Assembly: GCA_902800345.1 (NCBI GenBank)
Contig: CADCDO010000031.1
Coordinates: 1 to 46,836, forward strand
DNA from: Fibrobacter succinogenes
Lineage (GTDB): Bacteria > Fibrobacterota > Fibrobacteria > Fibrobacterales > Fibrobacteraceae
Length of the DNA stretch: 46,836 nt
Direction of reading: 5' to 3'
A program made the translations under genes and the position numbers. Positions 7,988 through 16,968 of this stretch are shown in pieces. The notes beneath the pieces are model-generated. The model made no database searches. It saw nothing but the letters and a program-made list of their open reading frames with translations, and was not told the DNA's origin. Numbering within the stretch: position 1 is the stretch's first letter; each line of letters opens with the position of its first letter.

Positions 7988-9211
7988 ATGAACGCAGAAG
8001 TTTTACGCAATGAATTCCCGATGTTGGTCGCTGGCGACAAAGAAGTAAAGCCACTCGCCTTTTTGGACAGCACCGCCACGACCCAGAAGCCCGCAAGCGT
8101 CATCGACGCAATGGACGACTTTTACCGCGAGCACTACAGCTCCGTGAAACGCGGGGTTTACCGCCTGAGCGCACGCACCACCGAAGCCTTTGAAAAGACC
8201 CGCAAAGACGTTGCGAAGTTCATCAACGCCAAATCCGAAGACGAAATCGTCTTTACCCGCGGCACCACCGAAAGCATCAATCTCGTCGCCTGGAGCTACG
8301 GACGCAAGTTCTTTGAAGCGGGCGATGAAATTATCATCAGCGGATTGGAACATCACGCCAATATCGTGAGCTGGCAACTCGTCGCCGAAATGAAAGGCGC
8401 CAAAATCAAGGTCATCCCCGTTTTGGACAGCGGCGATTTGGACTTGGCAGCGCTCCCCGGACTCCTCACGCCACGCACCAAAATGGTCGCCGTTGCCCAC
8501 GTGAGCAACTCCGTCGGGACCGTGAACCCCATAGCAGAAATCATCGCGACCGTCCGGAGTCTCGCCCCGCAAACAAAGATTTTGATTGACGCCGCCCAAA
8601 GTTCTAGCCACATCAAGATTGACGTGCAAAAGCTCGACTGCGATTTTCTCGCGTTCAGCGGACACAAGATGTACGGCCCGACAGGCATCGGCGTGCTTTA
8701 CGGCAAGTACGACGTGCTCGACAGCATGCCACCCTGGCACGGCGGTGGCGAAATGATCAAGAACGTCACGTTCGAAAAGACGACTTACGCCGATGTCCCG
8801 GCCCGCTTTGAAGCAGGCACGCCCGCCATTGCCGAAGTCATCGGCCTCGGAAAAGCCATCGAATGGCTGAACAACGTCGGCCTCGACAACATTCGCAAGC
8901 ATGAAGAACAAATTACGCAGTACGCACTGAAACAGCTTGCCGAAATCCCGCAAGTGAAAGTCCTCGGCAACCCGAAGGAACGCGGAGCGCTCATCAGCAT
9001 TACGTTGGACGGGATTGCCGTCGGTGATGCTGCCATGATTCTCGACGAAGAAAACGTTGCAGTCCGCAGCGGACACCATTGTGCGCAACCCGTCATGGAC
9101 CGCTTTGGCGTCGATGCCACGCTCCGCCTGAGCTTTGGCGTTTACACGCTCGAACGCGACATCGACCGCTTTATCGCAGGCATCAAGCGCGTCGTCCGTC
9201 TGTTCGCCTAA
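7988..9211 (+). CDS. sufS: cysteine desulfurase (SufS/CsdA family)
   Basis: A 407-residue PLP enzyme that removes sulfur from cysteine to form a persulfide for Fe-S cluster or tRNA sulfur chemistry. The N-terminal LDSTATTQKP and YSSVKRGVYRLSARTT are group II desulfurase signatures. The PLP lysine is in SGHKMYGPTG (about Lys227) and the catalytic cysteine is in RSGHHCAQP (about Cys365). The ATG at 7988 gives the family's normal length; an upstream TTG at 7946 would add 14 unconserved residues. It is followed 25 bases later by tcdA. In E. coli the paralogue csdA sits with tcdA (csdL), so a CsdA-like role is as likely as a SUF role. No sufBCD or sufE gene is adjacent. Confidence 0.88.
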   Translation: MNAEVLRNEFPMLVAGDKEVKPLAFLDSTATTQKPASVIDAMDDFYREHYSSVKRGVYRLSARTTEAFEKTRKDVAKFINAKSEDEIVFTRGTTESINLVAWSYGRKFFEAGDEIIISGLEHHANIVSWQLVAEMKGAKIKVIPVLDSGDLDLAALPGLLTPRTKMVAVAHVSNSVGTVNPIAEIIATVRSLAPQTKILIDAAQSSSHIKIDVQKLDCDFLAFSGHKMYGPTGIGVLYGKYDVLDSMPPWHGGGEMIKNVTFEKTTYADVPARFEAGTPAIAEVIGLGKAIEWLNNVGLDNIRKHEEQITQYALKQLAEIPQVKVLGNPKERGALISITLDGIAVGDAAMILDEENVAVRSGHHCAQPVMDRFGVDATLRLSFGVYTLERDIDRFIAGIKRVVRLFA

Positions 9212-9236
9212 ATTCCGCCAGTTTTGCAGGATTCTC

Positions 9237-10067
9237 ATGGGAATTGAAAAAGGCATTTTCAACCGCACATCGCTCCTTCTCGGAGACGATGTTATGGACT
9301 GTATCTACCAAAAACGCGTCATCATTTTTGGACTCGGTGGAGTCGGCAGCTGGTGTGCCGAAAGCCTGGTGCGTTCCGGCATCAAGGAACTCGTGCTCGT
9401 CGATTCTGACCGCGTGTGCGTCACCAACGTAAACCGCCAGCTGATGGCCACCACCAAAACCGTGGGCCAAGTCAAAGTCGAAGTGCTTAAAAACCGCTTG
9501 TTAGAAATCAATCCGCACGCAAACGTCATCGCACTGCAGGACATCTACGAAGAAGCGAATACGGACAAGTTCCAGCTAGACACATTCGATTACATCATCG
9601 ACGCTATCGACAGCCTCGAAAATAAGATGCAGCTGCTTTGGCACGCCACACGTACCAAAGCAACCGTATTCTCGTCGATGGGAGCCGCCCTCAAGATGGA
9701 CCCCACGCGAATCAAGGTCGCCGAATTCTGGAAGGTTACAGGTTGCCCGCTCGCACGCGCACTTCGCGACAAGTTCAAGCGAAAAAAATTGTGGCTCAAG
9801 AAAAAAGTACTTTGCGTTTATAGCGACGAACTCTTAAAAAATCGCGGTCAAAATTCTTCTTGCGGAACCGCCGCCTGCATGTGTCCTAAAGTCCGCCAAG
9901 AACGCAGCGAAGCGGAACTCAAGAACGCCGAACTTGTCGATCACGAATGGTGTAGCAGCAAGGCTCAAATCAACGGCACCATGGCACATGCCACGGCCAT
10001 TTTCGGCTTTATGATTGCAGGTCTTGTGATGAACGACATTTATCAGAATGCATTAAAAGCTGAGTGA
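9237..10067 (+). CDS. tcdA: tRNA threonylcarbamoyladenosine dehydratase TcdA
   Basis: A 276-residue E1-like (MoeB/ThiF/HesA) adenylating enzyme that cyclises N6-threonylcarbamoyladenosine-37 to ct6A in tRNAs decoding ANN codons. The nucleotide-binding motif FGLGGVGSW is followed by the LVDSD strand end and the NVNRQL motif typical of TcdA. The later Cys-rich segment (SSCGTAACMCP) and NGTMAHATAIFG match the family end. The start at 9237 gives the usual length and has GCAGG 7 bases upstream; the longer frame from 9135 would overlap sufS by 77 bases. Transcription with sufS is likely. Confidence 0.87.
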   Translation: MGIEKGIFNRTSLLLGDDVMDCIYQKRVIIFGLGGVGSWCAESLVRSGIKELVLVDSDRVCVTNVNRQLMATTKTVGQVKVEVLKNRLLEINPHANVIALQDIYEEANTDKFQLDTFDYIIDAIDSLENKMQLLWHATRTKATVFSSMGAALKMDPTRIKVAEFWKVTGCPLARALRDKFKRKKLWLKKKVLCVYSDELLKNRGQNSSCGTAACMCPKVRQERSEAELKNAELVDHEWCSSKAQINGTMAHATAIFGFMIAGLVMNDIYQNALKAE

Positions 10068-10088
10068 TTTATCTTGCTCTTGACTTTT

Positions 10089-10105
10089 TTAACTTAATAA
10101 GTTAA
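10089..10105 (+). promoter_or_regulatory. perfect inverted repeat upstream of the AAA/PD-(D/E)XK gene
   Basis: TTAACTT (10089-10095) and AAGTTAA (10099-10105) form a perfect 7-bp palindrome with a 3-base spacer. It is followed by another AGTTAAA at 10111 and a strong Shine-Dalgarno (AGGAGAG) before the ATG at 10128. The position is right for an operator. Confidence 0.45.
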
Positions 10106-10127
10106 ATTAAAGTTAAAAGGAGAGAGC

Positions 10128-11864
10128 ATGAGCATCGGCGGAATTACATTTAAGACCATCAACGGCAAGCGTTACGCTTACTATCAATGGACCGAAAACG
10201 GCAAGCAGCACAGTCGCCGTGTCAAGGATGATGAATTTGCGGAACTCGCTGCAAAAATTGCAACAGAAAAAGCGAAAAAGAACTCGTCAAAAAACATTCA
10301 GCAACTGATGGTCGCTGAAAATATAGCTCCATATTCAGCAAAACCCGGATTCAAAACCGACATAAAAATCGGAGCACAACTCACCCGTTTTTTTGAACCC
10401 GTCATGAAATGGAAAAAGCGCGAATGTTTCGGCGCGCTCCACGATTACATTTACGGAGAAAACAACGACCGAGTTCTCATCCTATACGGGCTACGTCGCA
10501 CAGGCAAAACGACGCTCATCCGCCAACTTATTGGCGAAATGTCTGCCGACATGCAACAGAAAACGGCGTTTATCCAGCTGAGCTCTAGACATTCGCTCGC
10601 CGACGTCAACCACGACCTGAAACAATTAGAATTGCTTGGTTTTCGTTACGTATTCATTGACGAAGTGACATTGCTAAACGATTTCATCGAAGGTGCCGCA
10701 TTATTCTCCGATATTTTCGCCGCCGGCGGCATGAAAGTGGTCCTATCGGGAACCGATTCCTTGGGATTCGTTTTTTCCGAAGACGAGCAACTTTATGACC
10801 GTTGCATTTTATTGCACACGACATTCATCCCCTATCGTGAATTTGAAAACGTTCTTGGAATTGTAGGCATCGATAAGTTTATCGAATTCGGCGGAACAAT
10901 GAGCATGGGCGGGAGCAACTACAACACAGACAAGTTTACTTTCGCCACACCCAAAAGCGCAAACGATTATGTAGACTCCGCCATTGCACGCAACATCCAA
11001 CATTCCCTCAAATGCTACCAGCACGAAGGGCATTTCCGCGCATTGCAAGATCTATACAATGCTGGCGAATTAACGAGCGCCATCAATCGCATCGTCGAAG
11101 ACGTCAACCACAGATTTACCATAGACGTACTGACTAAAAAATTCAAGTCAAGCGATTTGAGAATTTCAGCATCGAATTTGCGTCGCGACAGAAACAAGCC
11201 CACCGACATTCTCGACCGCATCGATATCAATGTTTTTACAAAACAACTAAAACATCTTTTGCTCATCAAGGACAAAGCAGAACAATCTGTAGAAATCAGC
11301 GAGCCACACCGCATAGAAATCAAGGAATATCTCGACTTACTCGATTTGACTTGCGACATCGATATTGTCAACATGTCCAACCTGAACGAGCACCGTACAC
11401 GTACAGTTCTTTCGCAACCAGGCCTCCGTTACGCCCAAGCATCAGCACTCATCAAAAGCCTTTTGCTAGACGAGACATTCAAACAAGTTCCTATTAACGA
11501 ACGCATGGCAATCGAAAAAAGGATTCTCGATGAAATACGCGGACGCATGATGGAAGAAATCGTACTCCTGGAAACCAAAATTGCAAACCCTACAAAGCAA
11601 GTTTTCCAGTTGCAATTCGCCGTCGGTGAATTCGACATGGTGGTATTCGACCCACAAAATGCCTGTTCCGAAATTTACGAAATCAAGCACAGCGACAAAA
11701 TTGCTAAAGAGCAATGCCGCCATTTGCTTGACCCCAAGAAATGTGCCGAGACGGAATTCCGCTACGGAAAAATTTTAAGCAAGAACGTTATCTATCGCGG
11801 GGCAAAAGACCACTTTGGTGATATTAATTATTTGAATGTAGAAGAATATTTGAAAGGGCTATAA
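10128..11864 (+). CDS. AAA ATPase with C-terminal PD-(D/E)XK-like domain (AAA_14/DUF4143-type)
   Basis: A 578-residue protein. Residues 1-45 (GITFKTINGKRYAYYQWTEN and following) resemble the short DNA-binding arm found in integrases and DUF6788-like domains. Residues 110-260 form an AAA ATPase with Walker A GLRRTGKTT, Walker B YVFIDEV and sensor VVLSGTDS. The C-terminus has FDMVVFD followed by YEIKHS, a D...ExK arrangement of the PD-(D/E)XK fold seen in DUF4143 proteins. Such proteins are frequent in anaerobe accessory genomes and often strain-specific; their function is unsettled, with roles in defence or mobile-element biology proposed. It stands alone with a strong RBS and a palindrome upstream. 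Confidence 0.7.
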   Translation: MSIGGITFKTINGKRYAYYQWTENGKQHSRRVKDDEFAELAAKIATEKAKKNSSKNIQQLMVAENIAPYSAKPGFKTDIKIGAQLTRFFEPVMKWKKRECFGALHDYIYGENNDRVLILYGLRRTGKTTLIRQLIGEMSADMQQKTAFIQLSSRHSLADVNHDLKQLELLGFRYVFIDEVTLLNDFIEGAALFSDIFAAGGMKVVLSGTDSLGFVFSEDEQLYDRCILLHTTFIPYREFENVLGIVGIDKFIEFGGTMSMGGSNYNTDKFTFATPKSANDYVDSAIARNIQHSLKCYQHEGHFRALQDLYNAGELTSAINRIVEDVNHRFTIDVLTKKFKSSDLRISASNLRRDRNKPTDILDRIDINVFTKQLKHLLLIKDKAEQSVEISEPHRIEIKEYLDLLDLTCDIDIVNMSNLNEHRTRTVLSQPGLRYAQASALIKSLLLDETFKQVPINERMAIEKRILDEIRGRMMEEIVLLETKIANPTKQVFQLQFAVGEFDMVVFDPQNACSEIYEIKHSDKIAKEQCRHLLDPKKCAETEFRYGKILSKNVIYRGAKDHFGDINYLNVEEYLKGL

Positions 11865-12226
11865 GAATCGACACAATCCCATTCGTTTAAGTCATCCACA
11901 AATTCAGAAAATCAACCGTTATTCCGTTCGCACTTCGCCCTATTGCACACACTGTAGAATATTTGTATATCTAATATTGAGATTCGACCATCCTGCTGAC
12001 TGAGGCGTAGGCATCCACGAGCAGGTTCATCCCTTCTCGTAGTTGTAGGTCCGGTTTTGACTTGGCGCAAGCCTTGGCCTTGGAATACCCATGCGGAATA
12101 CGCTGCGATACATATACCGAATCGCATAGCGATCGGCTTCCATATAATCGATAATCAAATACACACCCGTTGTGTACGTTTTGTACGTACGCAAAAACAA
12201 GCTATTCAAGTAGCAAAGGATCCTTT
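11865..12226. other. 362-base gap with a possible gene remnant
   Basis: No convincing gene was found. On the minus strand one frame ending at a TAG (11971-11973) reads smoothly for about 45 codons, including LREGMNLLVDAYASVSRMV, and could be the tail of a decayed gene, but no start or full domain is visible. A GTACGT-rich segment (12173-12192) lies before the Rpn-like gene and could be its operator or promoter. Confidence 0.3.
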
Positions 12227-13219
12227 ATGAACAAGGAACAATACGCAGGCATGCTCAAGGATATATGCGATACCCACAAGCAAGGGGGCGACGTGTCCGC
12301 TTGCATAGCCAAATACAATGAACGCTTCAAGTATGTCTATATCTACAACGACTCTATTTTCAAGTTGCTTTTCGGAACTCCCGAAAACGAATCGATTACG
12401 GTAGACTTTCTTAACGCCGCTCTTCATCTTTATGGGAGCAACTGCATCGAACACCTTTCCTTTGTGAATCCTGAACTCCCCGGAGCATTCAACAAAAACA
12501 CTACTTCGGATATCGTCGCCGAAGACCAAGGTTTAGACCGTATCGTACTGGAAGTCCAACATGTCGAAGACAAAAGTTTCAACGGTCGTCTAGTGTATTA
12601 CGCCGCGAAACATACGATCGCAAGCCAAGTCAAAGGCCAATTTTACAACCTGAAAAACCTAAACCTAATCAGTCTCCAGATGTTCGTCGGATTCCCGGAA
12701 TCGCTCAATTATTTGCATATGATTCGTCTCAAGAATCAGGACAACGAGGAATTTTATAAGAAGCAAACCATCACCCTTGTAGAAATCCCCAAATTTTTGA
12801 AAGGACAATATGGAGCAGATAATAGTATGCTCGCTCAGTGGCTGCGCGTATTCAACGGGTTAAACAAGGAAAAGCCTATACCCGTGTCGAAAGGGTCTCA
12901 ATTCGCCCTATTGCAAGAAAAAGCAAAATTATGTAACTTTACAAAGGACTTTCTTGTAAGCGAGGCAATGAAAATGAGCGACCGCGAATACGAACTTTAC
13001 GTCGAGAAAAAGCACGCCCGTGCCGAAGGCCTTGAAGAAGGACGTACGGAAGGTCGTGCCGAAGGCCGTGCCGAAGGCCGTGCCGAAGGCCGTACCGAAG
13101 AGCGTCGTGAAATTGCAACAGCCATGCTCGCAGAAGGCGATTCTGTCGAGAAAGTCGTGCGCATTTCCAAGCTGACCGAAACCGAAGTTTTGTCCATCAA
13201 GGCAAGCCTTGAACATTAA
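12227..13219 (+). CDS. Rpn-family PD-(D/E)XK nuclease / putative transposase-like protein
   Basis: A 330-residue protein of the Rpn/TIGR01784 (PDDEXK_2) family, DNA endonucleases reported to promote RecA-independent recombination. Conserved marks are NDSIFKLLFG near residue 40, then SDIVAEDQG and IVLEVQ (the D...ExQ active-site arrangement), and the YYAAK motif. The C-terminus is a run of EGR/AEGRAEGR repeats (about residues 265-292), as is typical of the family, and is encoded by a 12-bp tandem repeat. The ATG at 12227 has AAAGGA upstream; the GTG at 12170 would add 19 unconserved residues. It is first of several nuclease genes in this accessory stretch and is followed by a strong terminator. 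Confidence 0.8.
   Translation: MNKEQYAGMLKDICDTHKQGGDVSACIAKYNERFKYVYIYNDSIFKLLFGTPENESITVDFLNAALHLYGSNCIEHLSFVNPELPGAFNKNTTSDIVAEDQGLDRIVLEVQHVEDKSFNGRLVYYAAKHTIASQVKGQFYNLKNLNLISLQMFVGFPESLNYLHMIRLKNQDNEEFYKKQTITLVEIPKFLKGQYGADNSMLAQWLRVFNGLNKEKPIPVSKGSQFALLQEKAKLCNFTKDFLVSEAMKMSDREYELYVEKKHARAEGLEEGRTEGRAEGRAEGRAEGRTEERREIATAMLAEGDSVEKVVRISKLTETEVLSIKASLEH
13019..13110 (+). repeat. 12-bp tandem repeat inside the Rpn-like gene
   Basis: The unit GCCGAAGGCCGT occurs three times in perfect succession, with degenerate copies on either side, and encodes the EGRAEGRAEGR segment. Because the unit is a multiple of three, copy-number change alters length without frameshift. Confidence 0.8.
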
Positions 13220-13240
13220 CATTTCGCCGTCAAAAATATG

Positions 13241-13273
13241 CAAAAAGGTAGTCTAAGGACTACCCTTTTTTGC
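13241..13273. terminator. bidirectional intrinsic terminator
   Basis: GGTAGTC (13247-13253) pairs with GACTACC (13258-13264). The stem is flanked by an A run on the left and a T run on the right, so it serves both the Rpn-like gene (plus) and the convergent tandem AAA+ gene (minus). Confidence 0.88.
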
Positions 13274-13283
13274 ATGCCCCCCC

Positions 13284-15587
13284 CTACAATCCCAACTTTC
13301 GCCCCTGATGTTCATCCTTATTCGCGAGTTCTTCGAGCATGTTCCGCAAAATCAATTCTCGCGATCTCAACTCGACGGGAACATACGCTAGTTTACGGCG
13401 CTCATTCTGAAAATCGCTGATGGACACATTATCACAAGCAAAAACTTCTCTTGGGCATTTATCCCCAAAGAAGGTAGTCCACGTTTTTGAAACCTGCTTA
13501 GACTCCATATAGTCAAACGCCAGCTTCAGCTGAAAACGCCGACGGATAGCCCAATCCAGAACATTCTCGTAATTCGTCGCCGCAACAAGCATTCCATTGA
13601 ACGCATCCATCTGACAAATAAACTCATTTACCAAAGTTACTTCCCAGTGATTTTTTGCATTGCTACGATTTTCAAAAAAGCTATCAGCCTCGTCAATGAA
13701 GAGAATAGCATCACTCTGCTCGGCCTCCCTAAACATTTCACGAATGTTGCGTTCCGTATCGCCCACAATTCCGCCAAGTATATCGCTCGCCCGTTTCACG
13801 AGCAAATCACGACCAAGAATATCCCGAGCAATATGCCTTGCATAAGCCGACTTTCCTGTTCCTGGAGGGCCGTACAAAAAGATATTCAAATTTTCTCTAC
13901 GACCATTCAATTTCGAGGCACGCCATTGCGTATCAAAATTTTTGAGCATCGGAATGACATAGTCAATATTCTTTATATCACCGCTGGAAATGCGGACACA
14001 TTCCATATTGTATTCGCTTTCTTTCGCTTTTTGTGAACCCATTGAGATACCCAAAAGTTTGGCATGAGACGAAGCAATCTCACGAACCACATTCAACGGG
14101 GAAAAAACCGCCGTCTGCATCCGCTGCGCTTGACGAACCGCCAAAGTAATGCTCCCCGCCATCACGGGAATTTCCTTGGCAACGCTCTCTATTTCATCGT
14201 CGCGCAAAATCGATTCCGCCTGCTGCGCTTTAAGAACAGACTGCCAAATCGCAACACGTTCCTTATTACTGAACGTGAAAAATTCTAGCGAATAGTCAAA
14301 CCGGCGACGAGTACTGTTTTCAATAGAATCAATATTATTCGTTATCCAAATAACAGGCGTTTTCAGATTTTCAAAAATGATATTCAGCAAACCCTTTTCG
14401 GCCTTATTCAAGACCAAATCCGCTTCGTCCATCAAAATCACGCCACCGCTCCGCTCACATTCCCAATCGGCAAGCAACATGGAACGCAAACGAGTCTGCA
14501 AAAGGGATTCCTTATCCATAGATTCGTCGCCCATGCCGACAGCAAGCAAAGGCACGTTCAATTCCTGAGCAAGCGCTTTCGCAAGTTCCGTTTTTCCTGT
14601 CCCTTCACGACCGTAAAAAAGAATATTAAGAGGAGCGCCCTTCTGATGAGTTTTCAGCATCTGCAAAACAAAGGACGCCCGCGGATTCGTCTTGGAAATC
14701 TGAGCATAATCGACGCAAGGCTTTGGCGCCGTTTTCAAATCCATAATCCTCGACATATCCGAAAAGCCATACAGAAAATCGCTAACCTCGTTCGCCAAAT
14801 ACAGTTCACGCCGCTTGATTCTTAAATCCGAATTTCGGAACGATTCCTCCATACACACCAACTGGAACTTGATAAGAGCACTCTCCTTAGAACAAAGATT
14901 ATGCAGCACAGTCGAATCAAGCCCCGCAATCAAAGAAATCCGCCTAAACGAACCTCGATCATACGAATCAAAAAAATCGAACATTTCCGAAATTTTTTCA
15001 ACCTTAAAAAACATATTATGATGATCGCGAAGCCACAAGTACAACACAAGTTCCAAGGCTTCATCCGAAAGATGGAAAAGACGCTTCAATTCAAACGCCC
15101 TTTGCATCGACACATCGCCTTCATCGCATCCCTTGGCAAGCCAATTTGCGGAACACTCCGTAATCGACCGAGAGAGCAACTGGCGCGTATAAGTATCGCC
15201 ATCGCCCCAATGAGCAAGAATGTTCAGAAATTGCCGAGCAAAAATTATCCTTCTACTTCTATGAAATTCCTCTAGAAGATCCTTCGCCTTGTACGACTTG
15301 TTCTCAATCTCCGTCGTAATTCTAATAGAAAGATCAATGCTATTGCGAACTTCATACACTCTATCCATAAGATTCACTATACTGTCATCTGTCATATACT
15401 TTTCGCAAAAGGTCCTACAATCACCTTCAGGATAATGATGCATAAAGCGGCTCCAAAATTCCATGATTTTCAAGTCCATAAAAGTCGGCTGACTGCCCAG
15501 AGACTTCTCGGAGACACATTCTTTGCCAAGCATTTCACGCTTATTTTTAAAGTAATTTTCGATTGTATTTTCGTAATGTAACTGCAT
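13284..15587 (-). CDS. tandem AAA+ ATPase (two AAA domains), WYL-island component
   Basis: A 767-residue protein with about 320 unrecognised N-terminal residues, predicted mostly helical, then two AAA+ modules. Domain 1 has Walker A GREGTGKT (about 326) and Walker B VILMDEAD (about 383), with ITNN and an RRRFDY arginine stretch. Domain 2 has Walker A GPPGTGKS (about 570), Walker B ILFIDEADSFF (about 627) and AATNYENVLDWAIRRRF. The double-ring layout recalls Cdc48/ClpA-type unfoldases, but no ClpP-docking motif or known N-domain was recognised. The ATG at 15587 has GAGG 9 bases upstream. A longer GTG start at 15632 falls inside the palindrome at 15628-15650 and is unlikely. Role inferred: motor of the nuclease/protease set controlled by the WYL regulator. 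Confidence 0.75.
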   Translation of the reverse strand: MQLHYENTIENYFKNKREMLGKECVSEKSLGSQPTFMDLKIMEFWSRFMHHYPEGDCRTFCEKYMTDDSIVNLMDRVYEVRNSIDLSIRITTEIENKSYKAKDLLEEFHRSRRIIFARQFLNILAHWGDGDTYTRQLLSRSITECSANWLAKGCDEGDVSMQRAFELKRLFHLSDEALELVLYLWLRDHHNMFFKVEKISEMFDFFDSYDRGSFRRISLIAGLDSTVLHNLCSKESALIKFQLVCMEESFRNSDLRIKRRELYLANEVSDFLYGFSDMSRIMDLKTAPKPCVDYAQISKTNPRASFVLQMLKTHQKGAPLNILFYGREGTGKTELAKALAQELNVPLLAVGMGDESMDKESLLQTRLRSMLLADWECERSGGVILMDEADLVLNKAEKGLLNIIFENLKTPVIWITNNIDSIENSTRRRFDYSLEFFTFSNKERVAIWQSVLKAQQAESILRDDEIESVAKEIPVMAGSITLAVRQAQRMQTAVFSPLNVVREIASSHAKLLGISMGSQKAKESEYNMECVRISSGDIKNIDYVIPMLKNFDTQWRASKLNGRRENLNIFLYGPPGTGKSAYARHIARDILGRDLLVKRASDILGGIVGDTERNIREMFREAEQSDAILFIDEADSFFENRSNAKNHWEVTLVNEFICQMDAFNGMLVAATNYENVLDWAIRRRFQLKLAFDYMESKQVSKTWTTFFGDKCPREVFACDNVSISDFQNERRKLAYVPVELRSRELILRNMLEELANKDEHQGRKLGL

Positions 15588-15627
15588 GGTTTTAACCTCA
15601 ATTTTGCACCATGCAATATAAAAGAAA

Positions 15628-15650
15628 CGCACGACAATTAATGTCGTGCG
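15628..15650. promoter_or_regulatory. WYL-island operator, copy a (perfect 9-bp palindrome)
   Basis: CGCACGACA (15628-15636), spacer ATTAA, then TGTCGTGCG (15642-15650): a perfect inverted repeat 41 bases upstream of the tandem AAA+ start codon and 31 bases after the stop of the PD-(D/E)XK gene. The core CGACA-N5-TGTCG is shared with copies b and c. Confidence 0.75.
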
Positions 15651-15680
15651 AGAAATGGATTTTAATTTAACCTTTATTTA

Positions 15681-16934
15681 CTAATCGTTCTTGTACACTT
15701 CTTCACATTTTTCATAAACATACTTAAGTAACGGAGCGTACTTTTTATAAATAGCATTCAAGCATTCTTCTCTTTTCTTTCCATCCATAAATGCGAATTC
15801 TTTATCTAGAGAAATATTTATCTTATAATGACTAGAGTCCTTAAATTCCATTCCTGTTTCTGCAATCAACCTTTTAAATTCACCATCTTCTTTTAAACTA
15901 TCCAAAATCGGAGAAACATTCCCCTCAAAATGAAGCCATAACGGAATATCTCTTTCAACAAAAAAAGCTTCTTCAACCATTTTCCATTCTAAATGAATCA
16001 TTCTCGCATTATCATTCCATTTGTGTAATCCAATTATCATATAGGGATCTTTTCCAAATAAGCGATCATATATTATAGGATCTTCCAATATTTTAAAATG
16101 TTCTTTAAAATAGTCCTGCCAAAAAAGCGTTGTTATTTTTTTAAACGACTCATGAGGTTCTCTTTTTATATTTTCAATTTCCTCATTTATTCGTCGCATA
16201 GTTTCTGGCATCTCTAGCAAATTTTGATAGCATTCCTTCGTCCATCCATATTGTAATCCCAGTTTTTCCTTTAACCAGTTTTTTAAATTTTCTTCCATAC
16301 TATTAGAGTTCCTTTGACCAAACATTCCATCTAAATGGTCTATGTATTGTTTTAACGCAGATACTAGATTATCATCCCTCAATTTACAATTAGGCAAAAC
16401 ATCTTCTTTTAGCCATGGCAAAATATCATAACAATAATTAGACTCAATAAACCGATCTCCCAAAACTCTTCGCAATTCGAATGAACAGCTGTTATCAGAA
16501 ACTTTTTTATCCCCGTATCGAGTAAGATAAACGACATGTATATTTTCTAAATCAATTCCATATTCTTTTACCTTTTCTACATATCGTTCAATTTGTTTAT
16601 CTTGATCCTGCGCGTAATGAATTTTATTTTCAATGATAATCGCTTTTTGATCATCCTTAATCAAGCCATCTATAAAATCCTTATTAAAGGATATCTCTAA
16701 TTTTCTACAATCAAACTCCAAATTTAAATCTCTAAACCATCTTTCTAAAAGCGATTCAAAAAATGGATAACTTTCGTTCACCCTATATTTGAGTAATTGA
16801 AGTAATATTTTTGTATGAGCATTTTCATTTGCACCACATAAATCCAACAAACATAAATTAAAGGGAGCCTTTTCCTGTTCCTCTTTATACAGTTCATTAA
16901 AATCATCTATTAATTTTAGAAGATCATCATACAT
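15681..16934 (-). CDS. PD-(D/E)XK nuclease-superfamily protein (PDDEXK_4-like)
   Basis: A 417-residue protein. The N-terminal half matches the PDDEXK_4 pattern: ENAHTKILLQLLKY (residues 37-50), an active-site Asp89 in FIDGLI, then IIIENK (Glu102, Lys104), followed by AQDQDKQIERY, the usual glutamine motif. The C-terminal half (about 220-417) is unrecognised. Members are often found as solitary or island-borne putative DNases in defence regions. The ATG at 16934 was chosen for its AGAGAGG Shine-Dalgarno; the codon at 16991 would overlap the preceding gene. Base composition is visibly more AT-rich than most of the window, a sign of transfer. It follows the SprT-like gene by 34 bases and is probably in one operon with it. 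Confidence 0.78.
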   Translation of the reverse strand: MYDDLLKLIDDFNELYKEEQEKAPFNLCLLDLCGANENAHTKILLQLLKYRVNESYPFFESLLERWFRDLNLEFDCRKLEISFNKDFIDGLIKDDQKAIIIENKIHYAQDQDKQIERYVEKVKEYGIDLENIHVVYLTRYGDKKVSDNSCSFELRRVLGDRFIESNYCYDILPWLKEDVLPNCKLRDDNLVSALKQYIDHLDGMFGQRNSNSMEENLKNWLKEKLGLQYGWTKECYQNLLEMPETMRRINEEIENIKREPHESFKKITTLFWQDYFKEHFKILEDPIIYDRLFGKDPYMIIGLHKWNDNARMIHLEWKMVEEAFFVERDIPLWLHFEGNVSPILDSLKEDGEFKRLIAETGMEFKDSSHYKINISLDKEFAFMDGKKREECLNAIYKKYAPLLKYVYEKCEEVYKND

Positions 16935-16968
16935 TTTAATAACCTCTCTATAAATATACCCCATTTTT

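Noticed and set aside
8003..9268. 421-codon open frame on the minus strand
   Set aside because: It is antisense to sufS and has no domain or RBS support.
12027..12209. 60-codon frame on the minus strand before the Rpn-like gene
   Set aside because: No recognisable domain or RBS; a neighbouring frame reads equally well, so at most this is a decayed gene remnant.
13019..13110. Tandem repeat considered as a CRISPR-like array
   Set aside because: The 12-bp units have no spacers and encode the usual EGR tail of Rpn-family proteins.
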